A stretch of DNA of 42,747 nt from Pseudomonas putida W15Oct28 (GCF_000708715.2 NZ_JENB01000045.1:63733-106479), one strand, 5' to 3'; numbered from the stretch's first letter, positions 32,157 through 40,444 are shown. Translations and numbers: made by a program. The notes: generated from the letters alone by a model not told the origin.

Positions 32157-33113
32157 CTACTTGGGAGCGACGTTGACCCACCACTGGGTATGCCGCTCGA
32201 TCTTCACCGGCAGGGCCGGCACCAGCGACTCCAGCGCGAGGTCGGTGTTGGTCAGCGGGAAGCTGCCAGTCACGCGCAAATCGGCGACCTGCTCGTCTAC
32301 CCCGAGGTGACCGCTGCGGTATTTGCCCAGCGCAGCCAGCAGGTCGCCCAGGCGCACGTTGTCCACCACCAGCATGCCGCGGGTCCAGGCGTCGGCCCCG
32401 ACCGGTACTGCGCCGACCTGGCCGAGGCCGTTGGCGTTCATCAGCACCTGCTGGCCTTCGCGCAGCACGTGTTCGTCGCCGCTGTTGTGCGGCATGGCGG
32501 CGACCGAGGCTTGCAGCACTTCCAGGCGGGTACCGCCGGCTTCGCGGCGCACCAGGAAGCGCGTGCCAAGTGGCCGCAGGCGGCCATCGTCGGTGCGCAC
32601 CAGCAGCGGGCGCGGGTCCTGGTGGCCGGTTTCGACCGAGATCTCACCCTGGTGCAGCACGATTACCCGCTGCTCGCCGGCGTAGTCGATGTCTACGGCG
32701 GTGTGGGTGTTCAGGCTCAGCAGTGTGCCGTCTTCCAGGCGCAGGGTACGCAGCTCGCCGGTAGCGGTACGCTGGTCGGCCAGCCAGTAGCTGGGGGCCA
32801 GCGACGGTGCGCCAACCCAGGCCAGCAGTGAACCCAACATGAACATGCCGGCCAGCCCGCCGCCAACCTTGCCGATGCGTCGACGCAGGCTGGCGCGCGA
32901 TTGCAGCAAAGTCTGGCGTGCCGGGCCGGCCGCCACGCTGACGCGTTGGTCCATGGCACCGAGCTGGCGCCAGGCGCGCGCGTGTTCTTCGCTGGCGGCA
33001 TGCCAGCGCATGAATTCGCTGCGTTCATCGGGCGTGCCGCTGGCGTCGTCCAGGCTCAGTTTCCAGGCGATGGCGGCTTCCAGGACCCGGGACGAAACCG
33101 GTGCATTGCTCAC
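32157..33113 (-). CDS. FecR/FoxR-type anti-sigma factor (sigma regulator)
   Basis: A 318-residue inner-membrane protein that would hold the ECF sigma factor inactive and relay the signal of the occupied receptor. The cytoplasmic domain (about 1-83) has the FecR N-terminal pattern AAIAWKLSLDD...FMRWHAASEEHARAW. One membrane helix lies at about 86-103 (GLAGMFMLGSLLAWVGA). The periplasmic FecR domain (about 115-220) has LRLEDGTLLSLNTHTAVDIDY and LGTRFLVRR, where Gly183-Thr184 is a candidate site for the FoxR-type self-cleavage. A STN-like C-terminal region (about 240-318) ends WWVNVAPK. The start is GTG 33113, overlapping the sigma-gene stop as GTGA. Confidence 0.9.
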   Translation of the reverse strand: MSNAPVSSRVLEAAIAWKLSLDDASGTPDERSEFMRWHAASEEHARAWRQLGAMDQRVSVAAGPARQTLLQSRASLRRRIGKVGGGLAGMFMLGSLLAWVGAPSLAPSYWLADQRTATGELRTLRLEDGTLLSLNTHTAVDIDYAGEQRVIVLHQGEISVETGHQDPRPLLVRTDDGRLRPLGTRFLVRREAGGTRLEVLQASVAAMPHNSGDEHVLREGQQVLMNANGLGQVGAVPVGADAWTRGMLVVDNVRLGDLLAALGKYRSGHLGVDEQVADLRVTGSFPLTNTDLALESLVPALPVKIERHTQWWVNVAPK

Positions 33114-33628
33114 GTGGGCTCCCCGTACAGGGCCACATAGCATTGGCGCATGCCTTGTGCGATGTACTGGCGCACCCGCGACACCGACACGCCCAGGCGT
33201 TCGGCAATTTCGGCATGGCCCATGCCGTCCAGGCGGTTGTGCAGGAATGCCGCGCGGGCCTTGCTCGACAACTTGCCGAGCAGGCGGTCGATGGCCTTGA
33301 GGTCTTCGAGGATCAGCAACTGCATTTCCGGGGACGGTTGTTCGGCTTCCGGGATCAGTGCCAGCTCGGCCAGGTACGCCTGTTCCAGCGCGGCGCGACG
33401 AAAGTGGTCGAACATCAGCCCTTTGGCCACGGCCGCCAGAAACGCGCGGGGTTCGCGGGGCGTGTCCAGCTGCTCACGGCCGAGCAGGCGCACGAAGGTG
33501 TCCTGGCTCAGGTCTTCGGCACGTTGGCGGCAGGCCATGCTGCGTTGCAGCCAGGCGAGCAGCCAGCCGCGGTGGTCGCGGTACAGCGTACCGACCAGAT
33601 CGGCGTGTGGGCTCTGTGCAGAAGACAA
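33110..33628 (-). CDS. FecI-type ECF sigma factor
   Basis: This 172-residue sigma-70 family ECF factor contains region 2 at about 10-78 (LYRDHRGWLLAWLQRSM, AEDLSQDTFVRLL, FLAAVAKGLMFDHFRR) and region 4 at about 108-165 (LSSKARAAFLHNRLDGMGHAEIAE, SVSRVRQYI). The start is TTG at 33628 with a GGGGGGA Shine-Dalgarno 7 bases upstream; the nearby upstream ATG is out of frame. It should direct transcription of the TonB-dependent receptor gene when the FecR partner is activated. The order sigma, anti-sigma, receptor, PepSY matches the foxIRAB arrangement of P. aeruginosa as I recall it. A Fur-like box lies 29 bases upstream, indicating iron repression. Confidence 0.9.
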   Translation of the reverse strand: MSSAQSPHADLVGTLYRDHRGWLLAWLQRSMACRQRAEDLSQDTFVRLLGREQLDTPREPRAFLAAVAKGLMFDHFRRAALEQAYLAELALIPEAEQPSPEMQLLILEDLKAIDRLLGKLSSKARAAFLHNRLDGMGHAEIAERLGVSVSRVRQYIAQGMRQCYVALYGEPT

Positions 33629-33656
33629 GCAGCGTCCCCCCGGAACGAATGCATTA

Positions 33657-33675
33657 ACTAACGATAATTATTCGC
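33657..33675. promoter_or_regulatory. Fur box upstream of the ECF sigma gene
   Basis: ACTAACGATAATTATTCGC matches the 19-base Fur consensus GATAATGATAATCATTATC at 13 positions and sits just before the sigma-factor gene, where iron repression by Fur is expected for FecI-type sigma factors. Confidence 0.65.
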
Positions 33676-33750
33676 GATTGTTGCAGAGGGGAGGGGGTGG
33701 GTGCAATGGACGCTTATCGGATTGCCACCATCAGAGAGGTTGCCTTTGAC

Positions 33751-33843
33751 GGCCTCTTCGCGGGCACGCCCGCTCCCACAGGTACTCCACAGTATTCAAG
33801 GCTGTGAGATCCCTGTGGGAGCGGGCGTGCCCGCGAAGAGGCC
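33751..33843. repeat. REP pair, type A (inverted) with ggcctc ends
   Basis: ggcctcttcgcgggcacgcc and its inverted copy gcgtgcccgcgaagaggcc lie between the exonuclease gene and the sigma-factor promoter. They are close in sequence to the pair at 32054-32147. Confidence 0.85.
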
Positions 33844-33861
33844 AGCAAGGCCAATACAAAT

Positions 33862-34572
33862 CTAAAGGCCGTGACTCTGGGCTTTGCGCCGCCGCCATCC
33901 ACGCAACCGCTGCTCCAGCTGCAACGGGCTGTCCAGCTGCTGGCGCCGGGCCTGGCTGAACAAAATCAGCGCCAGTTCAGCAGTCACCTGGGCATCGGCA
34001 CTGGCATGGTGGCGCTCTTCCACCTGCAAACCAAACCGTGCCACCCAGTCATCCAGCCCGGCCTCGCGCAGCACCGTGTCGGGGTTGAGCATCGGCGCCA
34101 GTTCGGCAACGTCGAGGAACAGTGACTGCAGGCGATGCCCAAGGCTCTCCTTCAGCGCACGGGCCAGCATGCGCTGGTCGAAGGGGGCGTGAAACGCCAG
34201 CACCGGGCTGTTGCCAATGAAATCGAGCAAGTCGAGCAAGGCCTCGGCCGGGTCGCAACCGGCGGCCAGGGCGCTAGGGCCCAGGCCATGGATCAGCACG
34301 CTGGCGTTGGTCTTCTGCAAAGGCCTGTGCAGGGTGCGTTCGAACTGCTGGGCAAAATCGATGGCGCCGTCTTCGATGGCCACTGCGCCAATCGACAACA
34401 CCTGGTCCCGGTTGGGGTTGAGCCCGCTGGTTTCCAGGTCCAGCACCACCCAGCGCTGTTCACGCAGGGTGCATACCCCCAGCGGCGCGGGCTTGGGCAA
34501 CCGGGCCAGGCGCTGGCGTGTGGTGTGGTCCAGTTCGGGCGCGCTGGGGCGCAGCCAGGCGAACAGGCTCAT
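33862..34572 (-). CDS. DEDDh 3'-5' exonuclease (DNA polymerase III epsilon-like)
   Basis: A 236-residue exonuclease of the DnaQ fold. Exo I is VVLDLETSGLN (Asp45, Glu47), Exo II is VLAFHAPFDQRML, and Exo III is ERHHASADAQVTAEL, which supplies the H-x4-D pair. All four acidic residues and the His are present, so it should be active on single-stranded DNA or RNA ends. It is not the replicative epsilon subunit itself: it has an atypical N-terminus and is not linked to rnhA. ATG 34572 overlaps the stop of the upstream CBS/DUF294 gene by 4 bases, so both form one operon; this pairing is one I recall in pseudomonads. Substrate unknown. Confidence 0.88.
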   Translation of the reverse strand: MSLFAWLRPSAPELDHTTRQRLARLPKPAPLGVCTLREQRWVVLDLETSGLNPNRDQVLSIGAVAIEDGAIDFAQQFERTLHRPLQKTNASVLIHGLGPSALAAGCDPAEALLDLLDFIGNSPVLAFHAPFDQRMLARALKESLGHRLQSLFLDVAELAPMLNPDTVLREAGLDDWVARFGLQVEERHHASADAQVTAELALILFSQARRQQLDSPLQLEQRLRGWRRRKAQSHGL

Positions 34573-36506
34573 AGTTGGTACCGCAGGGCCAGGCTGCTTT
34601 GCAGGCGCTGGGCCTGGCGCAGCGCCTCGCGCAGGATGCGCCGGTCCAGGTGGTTGAGGCTGTCCGGGTCTAGGCGGTTGGAGTAAGGCAGGTTGTCGCG
34701 GGCCTGGCGCTGGTGCTGCTGCATGCGGGTTTGCTGGATGAAGTGGTAAGCCTCCTCATACGCCGCGCCATCCAGTGGCTCGATCACGCCCTGGGCCACC
34801 AGCTGGCGCAGCCGCTCCAGGGTATTGCAGGCACCGACGCCATTGGCCAACGCCAGTAGCCGTGCACCGTCGACGAAGGGCGTCAGGCCCTGGACCTTGA
34901 GGTCGAGGGTGGCGGCCTTGTCATTGCCCTGGCGGGTCAGCACGAACTCGCGCAAGCGGCCCACCGGCGGGCGCTGGCGCAAGGCATTATCGGCCAGCAT
35001 GCGCTGGAAGATGCGGTTGTCGGCCACTTGCTCCAGCAGGCGTTGGCGCAGTTGCTCGCAACTTTGCTCATCGCCCCACACCACGCGCAGGTCGAAGTAG
35101 ATGCTCGAACCCAGCAGGTTCTCCGGGCTGGCTTCACGCACAAAGCCGGCAAAGCGCCGTGCCCATTCGCTGCGTGACAGGCACAAGTCAGGGTTGCCGG
35201 CCATGACGTTGCCCTTGCACAGGGTAAAGCCGCACTGGGCCAGGCACTGGTTGATGTATTGCGCCAGCGGCAGCAGGCGGGCACGGATGGCGTCGGCTTC
35301 AGCGCTGTCGGCGGCTTCGAAGAGGATGCCGTTGTCCTGGTCGGTGTGCAGGGTCTGCTCGCGGCGCCCTTCGCTGCCAAAGCACAACCAGCTGAACGGC
35401 ACGCCCGGGTCGCCGCGCTCGGCCAGCGCCAACTCGATCACCCGGCACACGGTGTGGTCGTTGAGCAGGGTGATGATCTGGGTGATCTGCGTGGACGATG
35501 CGCCATGGGCCAGCATGCGTTCCACAAGCTGGCTGATTTCCCCGCGCAGCGAGACCAGGGTGTCCAGCCGAGGCGCATGGCGGATGGTACGCGCCAGGTG
35601 CACCAGGTCGACCCGTTGCAGCGAGAACAGGTCACGCTCGGAAACCACCCCGCACAGGCGCCGGTTTTCCACCAGGCACACGTGGGCGATATGCCGCTCG
35701 GTCATGGCCATGGCCGCGTCGAAAGCGCTAGCCTGAGGGCTGAGGTAGAACGGTTTGACCGTCATGTGCCGCTCGATGGGGGCGCCCAGGTCGGCATCCG
35801 CCGAGGCCACCACCTGGCGCAGGTCGCGCAGGGTGAAAATGCCGGTGGGGTAGCGCTGCGGGTCGACCACCACGATGCTGCCGACCTGCTGCTCGTGCAT
35901 CAGCCGCACGGCTTCGCGCAGCGGGGTTTGTGCAGTGCACACCACCGGGTGACGCATGGCCAGTTCACCCAAGGGTGTGTTCAGCGAATACTGGGTGCCG
36001 AGGGTTTCCACAGCGCGCTGGCGCACCTGCTGGTTGACCTGGTCGAGCAGGCTGCTAACCCCGCGCAGGGCAAAGTCCCTGAACACTTCAGACATCGAGA
36101 ACACGCGGATGAACGCGGCCTTGTTCAACTGCAGGCAGAAGGTGTCTTCACCGGCCAGGTGCTCGGTGCGGGTTGCCCGCTCGCCCAGCAGGGCGGCCAG
36201 CGGGAAGCATTCGCCACTGGTGATTTCGAAGGTGGTCTCCACGCCAGGCCTGACCAGGTGCTGGCGCTCGCCAACCACGCGGCCCTGCTTGACGATATAG
36301 AAGTGCTCGACCGGCCCGTCGGCAGGTTTGACAATGCTTTCGCCGCAGGCATAGAAGCGCAGCTGGCACTGCTCGACCAGGTAGGCCAGGTGGCTGTGCT
36401 CCATCTGGTTGAACGGCGGAAAGCGCTGCAGGAACTGCAGGGTGCCTTGGATGTTCTGCAGTACTGCTGTCCTGCCCGCCTGGCTGTAGGCGTCCTTTTT
36501 GCTCAT
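34569..36506 (-). CDS. cNMP-binding/CBS-pair/DUF294 nucleotidyltransferase-like protein
   Basis: A 645-residue cytoplasmic signalling-type protein. A cyclic-nucleotide-binding fold occupies about 20-150 (FPPFNQMEHSHLAYLVEQC, VKPADGPVEHFYIVKQGRVVG). A CBS pair covers about 165-290 (PLREAVRLMHEQQVGSIVVVD, HIAHVCLVENRRLCGVVSERD). The putative nucleotidyltransferase domain DUF294 follows (about 330-470: CFGSEGRREQTLHTDQDNGI, GS-x-GR-x5-TDQDN), and then DUF294_C to about 635. The GS motif and D-x-D like TDQDN resemble GlnD-type nucleotidyltransferases, so protein nucleotidylation is possible but unproven. It is first in an operon with the exonuclease gene and divergent from the orphan response regulator. 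Confidence 0.88.
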   Translation of the reverse strand: MSKKDAYSQAGRTAVLQNIQGTLQFLQRFPPFNQMEHSHLAYLVEQCQLRFYACGESIVKPADGPVEHFYIVKQGRVVGERQHLVRPGVETTFEITSGECFPLAALLGERATRTEHLAGEDTFCLQLNKAAFIRVFSMSEVFRDFALRGVSSLLDQVNQQVRQRAVETLGTQYSLNTPLGELAMRHPVVCTAQTPLREAVRLMHEQQVGSIVVVDPQRYPTGIFTLRDLRQVVASADADLGAPIERHMTVKPFYLSPQASAFDAAMAMTERHIAHVCLVENRRLCGVVSERDLFSLQRVDLVHLARTIRHAPRLDTLVSLRGEISQLVERMLAHGASSTQITQIITLLNDHTVCRVIELALAERGDPGVPFSWLCFGSEGRREQTLHTDQDNGILFEAADSAEADAIRARLLPLAQYINQCLAQCGFTLCKGNVMAGNPDLCLSRSEWARRFAGFVREASPENLLGSSIYFDLRVVWGDEQSCEQLRQRLLEQVADNRIFQRMLADNALRQRPPVGRLREFVLTRQGNDKAATLDLKVQGLTPFVDGARLLALANGVGACNTLERLRQLVAQGVIEPLDGAAYEEAYHFIQQTRMQQHQRQARDNLPYSNRLDPDSLNHLDRRILREALRQAQRLQSSLALRYQL

Positions 36507-36532
36507 GAAACTGACCGTATCGCTACGCCGAA

Positions 36533-36552
36533 CTATATATATCTATATATAG
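36533..36552. promoter_or_regulatory. AT-only palindrome in the divergent promoter region
   Basis: CTATATATA-tc-TATATATAG is a perfect 9-base inverted repeat with a 2-base centre, 27 bases upstream of the CBS/DUF294 start, in a window otherwise rich in GC. It probably overlaps the -10 region of that gene and may be a protein-binding site. Confidence 0.5.
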
Positions 36553-36711
36553 GTGCCGGCCTTGTTGTTCTCTGCCTCCATGGTCGGCTTGCGGCGGGGT
36601 GGTGCCCATTGGACGTAAGTCTATGAACGCCCCTGTCAAAGACCCGACGAAAGGCGAATCGGGTGACGCAAGTAATGTGGTCCTAATGCTGAAGCGGAAT
36701 TTTTTGACGAG

Positions 36712-37161
36712 ATGAGCATGCCTGAGCACACCGACATCCTGAGCGACGCCGAGCGCGAGGCATTGGCCGTGGTAAGTGCGCCTGTGGCGCCCAGGCCTTT
36801 GGTACTGGTGGTAGATGACAACGCGGTCAACCGCGAGGCGCTGATCCTGTACCTGAAAAGCCGGGGCATCGATGCGGTGGGGGCGGACGGGGCCGAGGAA
36901 GCCAGGCTGTACCTGCACTACCAGAAGCGCATCGCGTTGATGATTACGGATTTGCGCATGCAGCCCGAAGATGGCCTGGACCTTATCCGTACGATTCGCG
37001 CGTCGGAGCGGGCGGCGTTGTCGATCATCGTGGTGTCGGGCGACACCGATGTGGAAGAGGCGGTGGACGTGATGCACCTGGGGGTGGTGGACTTCCTGCT
37101 CAAGCCGGTGGACCTGGGCAAGCTGCTGGAGCTGGTGAAGAAGGAATTGAAGTTGGAGTAA
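36712..37161 (+). CDS. Orphan single-domain response regulator
   Basis: A 149-residue receiver-domain protein without output domain. After a 28-residue N-terminal tail, the CheY fold shows LVLVVDDNAVNREAL (Asp35, Asp36), phosphoacceptor Asp80 in MITDLRM, Ser109 in IIVVSGDTD and Lys131 in FLLKPVD. All phosphotransfer residues are present, so it should accept phosphate. No histidine kinase is adjacent. ATG 36712 and ATG 36718 are both possible; neither has a strong Shine-Dalgarno. It is divergent from the CBS/DUF294 gene and convergent with glcB. The output partner is unknown. Confidence 0.88.
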   Translation: MSMPEHTDILSDAEREALAVVSAPVAPRPLVLVVDDNAVNREALILYLKSRGIDAVGADGAEEARLYLHYQKRIALMITDLRMQPEDGLDLIRTIRASERAALSIIVVSGDTDVEEAVDVMHLGVVDFLLKPVDLGKLLELVKKELKLE

Positions 37162-37175
37162 GCACAGGCCTGTTC

Positions 37176-37283
37176 CGGCCTCATCGCCGGCAAGCCAGCT
37201 CCCACAAAGACCGCACAGATTTCAAGGCCTGTGCAGTCCCTGTGGGAGCTGGCTTGCCGGCGATTGGGCCGCAAAGCGGCCCC
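37176..37283. repeat. REP pair, type C (gccggcaagccagctccc)
   Basis: atcgccggcaagccagctcc and the inverted copy ggagctggcttgccggcgat, followed by gggccgcaaagcggcccc, lie between the convergent response regulator and glcB genes. This is a third REP subtype, distinct in its core from types A and B. Confidence 0.85.
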
Positions 37284-37298
37284 GTTCGCAGAGGTTGC

Positions 37299-39476
37299 TT
37301 ACAACCCGTTACGCGCCTTGAACTCGCGGCGACGGCGGTGCAGCACCGGCTCGGTGTAGCCGTTCGGTTGCTTGCCACCTTCCACCACCAGCTCTACAGC
37401 TGCCTGGAACGCGACGTTGTCGTCGAAGTTCGGCGCCATCGGGCGGTACAGGGCGTCACCGGCGTTCTGCTGGTCGACCACCACGGCCATGCGCTTGAGG
37501 CTTTCCAGCACCTGATCCTGGCTGACCACGCCATGGCGCAGCCAGTTGGCCAGCAGCTGGGCCGAAATGCGCAGGGTGGCGCGGTCTTCCATCAGGCCGA
37601 CGTTGTTGATGTCCGGCACCTTCGAGCAACCCACACCCTGGTCGATCCAGCGCACCACGTAGCCGAGGATGCCCTGGGCGTTGTTGTCCAGCTCGTTGCG
37701 GATTTCTCCGTCCGACCAGTTGGTGTCTGCGGCCAGCGGGATGGCGAGGATGTCATCCACCGACGCCGGGGTACGCGAAGCCAGTTCACGCTGGCGCGCC
37801 TGTACGTCCACCTTGTGGTAGTGCAGGGCGTGCAAGGTAGCAGCAGTCGGCGACGGCACCCAGGCGGTGTTGGCACCGGCCAGTGGGTGGGCGATCTTCT
37901 GCTCGAGCATGGCAGCCATCAGGTCGGGCATGGCCCACATGCCTTTGCCGATTTGCGCACGGCCTTGCAGGCCGGTGGCCAGGCCAACGTCGACGTTGTT
38001 GTTCTCGTAGGCGCCGATCCACTTCTCGTTTTTCATGGCACCCTTGCGCACCACGGCGCCGGCTTCCATCGAGGTGTGGATTTCATCGCCAGTGCGGTCG
38101 AGGAAACCGGTGTTGATGAACGCCACGCGCTCGGCGGCTGCCTTGATGCAGGACTTGAGGTTGACCGTGGTACGGCGCTCCTCGTCCATGATGCCGACCT
38201 TGACGGTGTTGCGTGGCATGCCCAGCAGGTCTTCGACCTGGCTGAAGATTTCGGCGGCGAAGGCGACTTCTTCCGGGCCGTGCATCTTCGGCTTGACGAT
38301 GTACACGCTGCCGCTGCGGGTGTTCTTGCGGCTGGTGTTGCCGTTGAGGTTGTGCAGGGCGATCAGGTTGGTGAACAGCCCGTCCTGGATACCTTCGGGT
38401 ATTTCGTTGCCCTGGGCATCGAGGATCGCCGGGTTGGTCATCAGGTGGCCAACGTTACGCACGAACAGCAGCGAACGGCCGTGCAGGGTCACGCTGCCGC
38501 CATTGGGCGCGGCGTACTCGCGGTCCGGGTTCATGGTGCGGGTGAAGGTTTTGCCACCCTTGCTCACGGTTTCGGCCAGGTCGCCTTTCATCAGGCCCAG
38601 CCAGTTGCGGTAGACGACAACCTTGTCGTCGGCGTCGACGGCGGCAACCGAGTCTTCGCAGTCCATGATGGTGCTCAGTGCCGATTCCATCAGGATGTCT
38701 TTCACGCTGGCGGCGTCGGTGCTGCCGACCGGGGTACTGCCATCGACCTGGATTTCGAAGTGCAGGCCGTTGTGCTTGAGCAGCACCGCGGTTGGTGCGG
38801 CGGCGTCACCGTGGAAGCCGATGAGCTGGGCGTCGTCACGCAGGCCGCTGTTGCTGCCGCCTTTCAGGGCAACAACCAGCTTGCCGCCTTCGATGCGGTA
38901 GCCGGTGGAATCGACGTGCGAACCGGCCGCCAGTGGCGCGGCTTCGTCGAGGAAGGCGCGGGCGAAGGCGATGACCTTGTCGCCACGGACCTTGTTGTAA
39001 CCCTGGCCTTTTTCGGCGCCGCCTTCATCACTGATGGCGTCGGTGCCGTACAGGGCGTCATACAGCGAACCCCAGCGAGCGTTGGCGGCGTTCAGGGCGA
39101 AGCGGGCGTTCATTACCGGCACCACCAGCTGCGGGCCGGCCATGTGGGCGATTTCTTCGTCCACGTTCTGGGTGGTGGCCTGGAAATCGTCGGCTTGTGG
39201 CAGCAGGTAGCCGATTTCCTGGAGGAATGCTTTGTAGGCTACGGCGTCGTGTGCCTGGCCTTTGCGTGCCTGGTGGTAGGCGTCGATCTTGGCTTGCAGC
39301 TCGTCGCGCTTGGCGAGCAGGGCTTTGTTCTTTGGAGCGAGGTCATTGATGATCTTCTCTGCACCCGCCCAGAACTGCTCGGCGACGATGCCGGTCCCGG
39401 GGATGGCTTCGTTGTTCACGAAGTCGTACAGGACCTTGGCGACCTGAAGGCCACCGACTTGAACGTATCCAGTCAT
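37299..39476 (-). CDS. glcB: Malate synthase G
   Basis: GlcB (725 residues) condenses glyoxylate with acetyl-CoA to malate in the glyoxylate/glycolate pathways. Isoform G features are present: the long alpha/beta insert in the first half, MDCEDSVAAVDADDKV, VGIMDEERRTTVNLK, FINTGFLDRTGDEIHTSMEAG, and LMEDRATLRIS containing the likely catalytic Asp. ATG 39476 is preferred over the frame opening at 39488 because MTGYVQVGGLQVAKVLYDFV is the standard N-terminus. The upstream 449-base gap, shared with the divergent GcvR-like gene, holds a split palindrome (39660-39685) with the same half-sites as the aceE operators. The E. coli gene belongs to the glc operon; here it stands alone. Confidence 0.96.
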   Translation of the reverse strand: MTGYVQVGGLQVAKVLYDFVNNEAIPGTGIVAEQFWAGAEKIINDLAPKNKALLAKRDELQAKIDAYHQARKGQAHDAVAYKAFLQEIGYLLPQADDFQATTQNVDEEIAHMAGPQLVVPVMNARFALNAANARWGSLYDALYGTDAISDEGGAEKGQGYNKVRGDKVIAFARAFLDEAAPLAAGSHVDSTGYRIEGGKLVVALKGGSNSGLRDDAQLIGFHGDAAAPTAVLLKHNGLHFEIQVDGSTPVGSTDAASVKDILMESALSTIMDCEDSVAAVDADDKVVVYRNWLGLMKGDLAETVSKGGKTFTRTMNPDREYAAPNGGSVTLHGRSLLFVRNVGHLMTNPAILDAQGNEIPEGIQDGLFTNLIALHNLNGNTSRKNTRSGSVYIVKPKMHGPEEVAFAAEIFSQVEDLLGMPRNTVKVGIMDEERRTTVNLKSCIKAAAERVAFINTGFLDRTGDEIHTSMEAGAVVRKGAMKNEKWIGAYENNNVDVGLATGLQGRAQIGKGMWAMPDLMAAMLEQKIAHPLAGANTAWVPSPTAATLHALHYHKVDVQARQRELASRTPASVDDILAIPLAADTNWSDGEIRNELDNNAQGILGYVVRWIDQGVGCSKVPDINNVGLMEDRATLRISAQLLANWLRHGVVSQDQVLESLKRMAVVVDQQNAGDALYRPMAPNFDDNVAFQAAVELVVEGGKQPNGYTEPVLHRRRREFKARNGL

Positions 39477-39659
39477 TGCTTGCCTCACTCTGCTCAGCTA
39501 TTTCGCTCTTCTGTATTAAGCCTGTAGCGCTTCTCTAAACACGGCACCAGTGCGTGCCCCCGGGTTGTACCGGGCGCGGCTGGGTGCGGCTTGCCAGACA
39601 GGCCGGCAGGCAGTGTGCGTATTTTCACAGGCGCCTTGGCAGACATCCAAACGACGTTT

Positions 39660-39685
39660 TGTAGTCCGCGCCACGGGATACTACA
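39660..39685. promoter_or_regulatory. Split palindrome upstream of glcB, same half-sites as aceE operators
   Basis: TGTAGT (39660-39665), a 14-base spacer and ACTACA (39680-39685) are inverted half-sites identical to those of the palindromes before aceE, 184 bases upstream of glcB. The half-site centres are 20 bases apart, about two helical turns, so binding would need two dimers or a different geometry. The rest of the 39477-39925 gap shows no gene. Confidence 0.4.
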
Positions 39686-39725
39686 TGAAGCAGTAGGCGG
39701 GGCAAAATCAGACTAAAAGCGCCGT

Positions 39726-39747
39726 TATGCGACCCGTTGGTCGCGTA
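39726..39747. other. Hairpin between glcB and the GcvR-like gene
   Basis: TATGCGACC-cgtt-GGTCGCGTA forms a 9-bp stem (one G-T pair) with a tetraloop. No U-tract follows on either side, so it is not an evident terminator. It may be an operator or leader structure. Confidence 0.4.
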
Positions 39748-39925
39748 TGGTCACGCTGGGAGTGGGTATGTTCGCAAAAAACAGGTGGATTGTTCCAGAT
39801 AAATCTTGAAACAGTACACGATTCGTTGTGCTGGCCGCCCTGCGGCAGGTTGCCGCGCCTTGCCTATACTGAGTCGATCCCCCGATTTTCTGCCGCCGGG
39901 CGCGGCCCGATACGAGGAAGGGCTT

Positions 39926-40444
39926 GTGGATCATCTTGTACTGACTGTTATTGCCCCTGACAAGGCCGGGCAGGTCGAACGTATTGCCCAGTGCATCGCC
40001 GACCACAGTGGCAACTGGCTGGAAAGCCGCATGTCGCGGATGGCCGGGCAGTTTGCCGGCATCCTGCGGGTGGCGGTGCCGGCTGAGCATTACGCTGAAC
40101 TGGTGGCGTCTTTGCAGGGGTTGGCCCGGTATGACATTCGCGTGCTGATTGCCGAGAGCGGCATCGAGCCGTCGTGCACCTGGAAGCCGATTGCGATGGA
40201 GCTGGTGGGTAATGACCGGCCGGGGATCGTGCGGGACATTACCCGGTTGCTGGCGGATCTGGGGGTGAACCTTGAGCGGTTTACCACTGAGGTGCGGCCG
40301 GCACCGATGAGCAGCGAGCCGCTGTTTCATGCCGATGCGTTGCTGGCGCTGCCGTTGACCCTTTCGCTGGATGAACTGCAGCAGAAGCTGGAGAGCCTGG
40401 CGGATGATTTGATGGTGGAGTTGAAGCTGCGGGCGGAGGATTGA
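39926..40444 (+). CDS. GcvR-like two-ACT-domain regulatory protein
   Basis: A protein of 172 residues made of two ACT domains: about 1-80 (HLVLTVIAPDKAGQVERIAQCIADHSGNW) and about 85-168 (PIAMELVGNDRPGIVRDITRLLADLGVNLE). Each carries the D-(K/R)-(A/P)-G ligand-loop signature. It belongs with the 'glycine cleavage system protein R' family, in which E. coli GcvR controls GcvA by protein contact; the target here is unknown and no gcv gene is nearby. GTG 39926 is chosen because GAGGAAGG (39914-39921) lies upstream and the ACT fold starts at once; the frame is open to 39806. A TATACT (39865-39870) could be its -10 element. It is divergent from glcB. Confidence 0.82.
   Translation: MDHLVLTVIAPDKAGQVERIAQCIADHSGNWLESRMSRMAGQFAGILRVAVPAEHYAELVASLQGLARYDIRVLIAESGIEPSCTWKPIAMELVGNDRPGIVRDITRLLADLGVNLERFTTEVRPAPMSSEPLFHADALLALPLTLSLDELQQKLESLADDLMVELKLRAED

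Noticed and set aside
39727..39960. 77-codon open frame in the glcB upstream gap
   Set aside because: No Shine-Dalgarno, no recognisable composition, and it overlaps the start of the GcvR-like gene in another frame.
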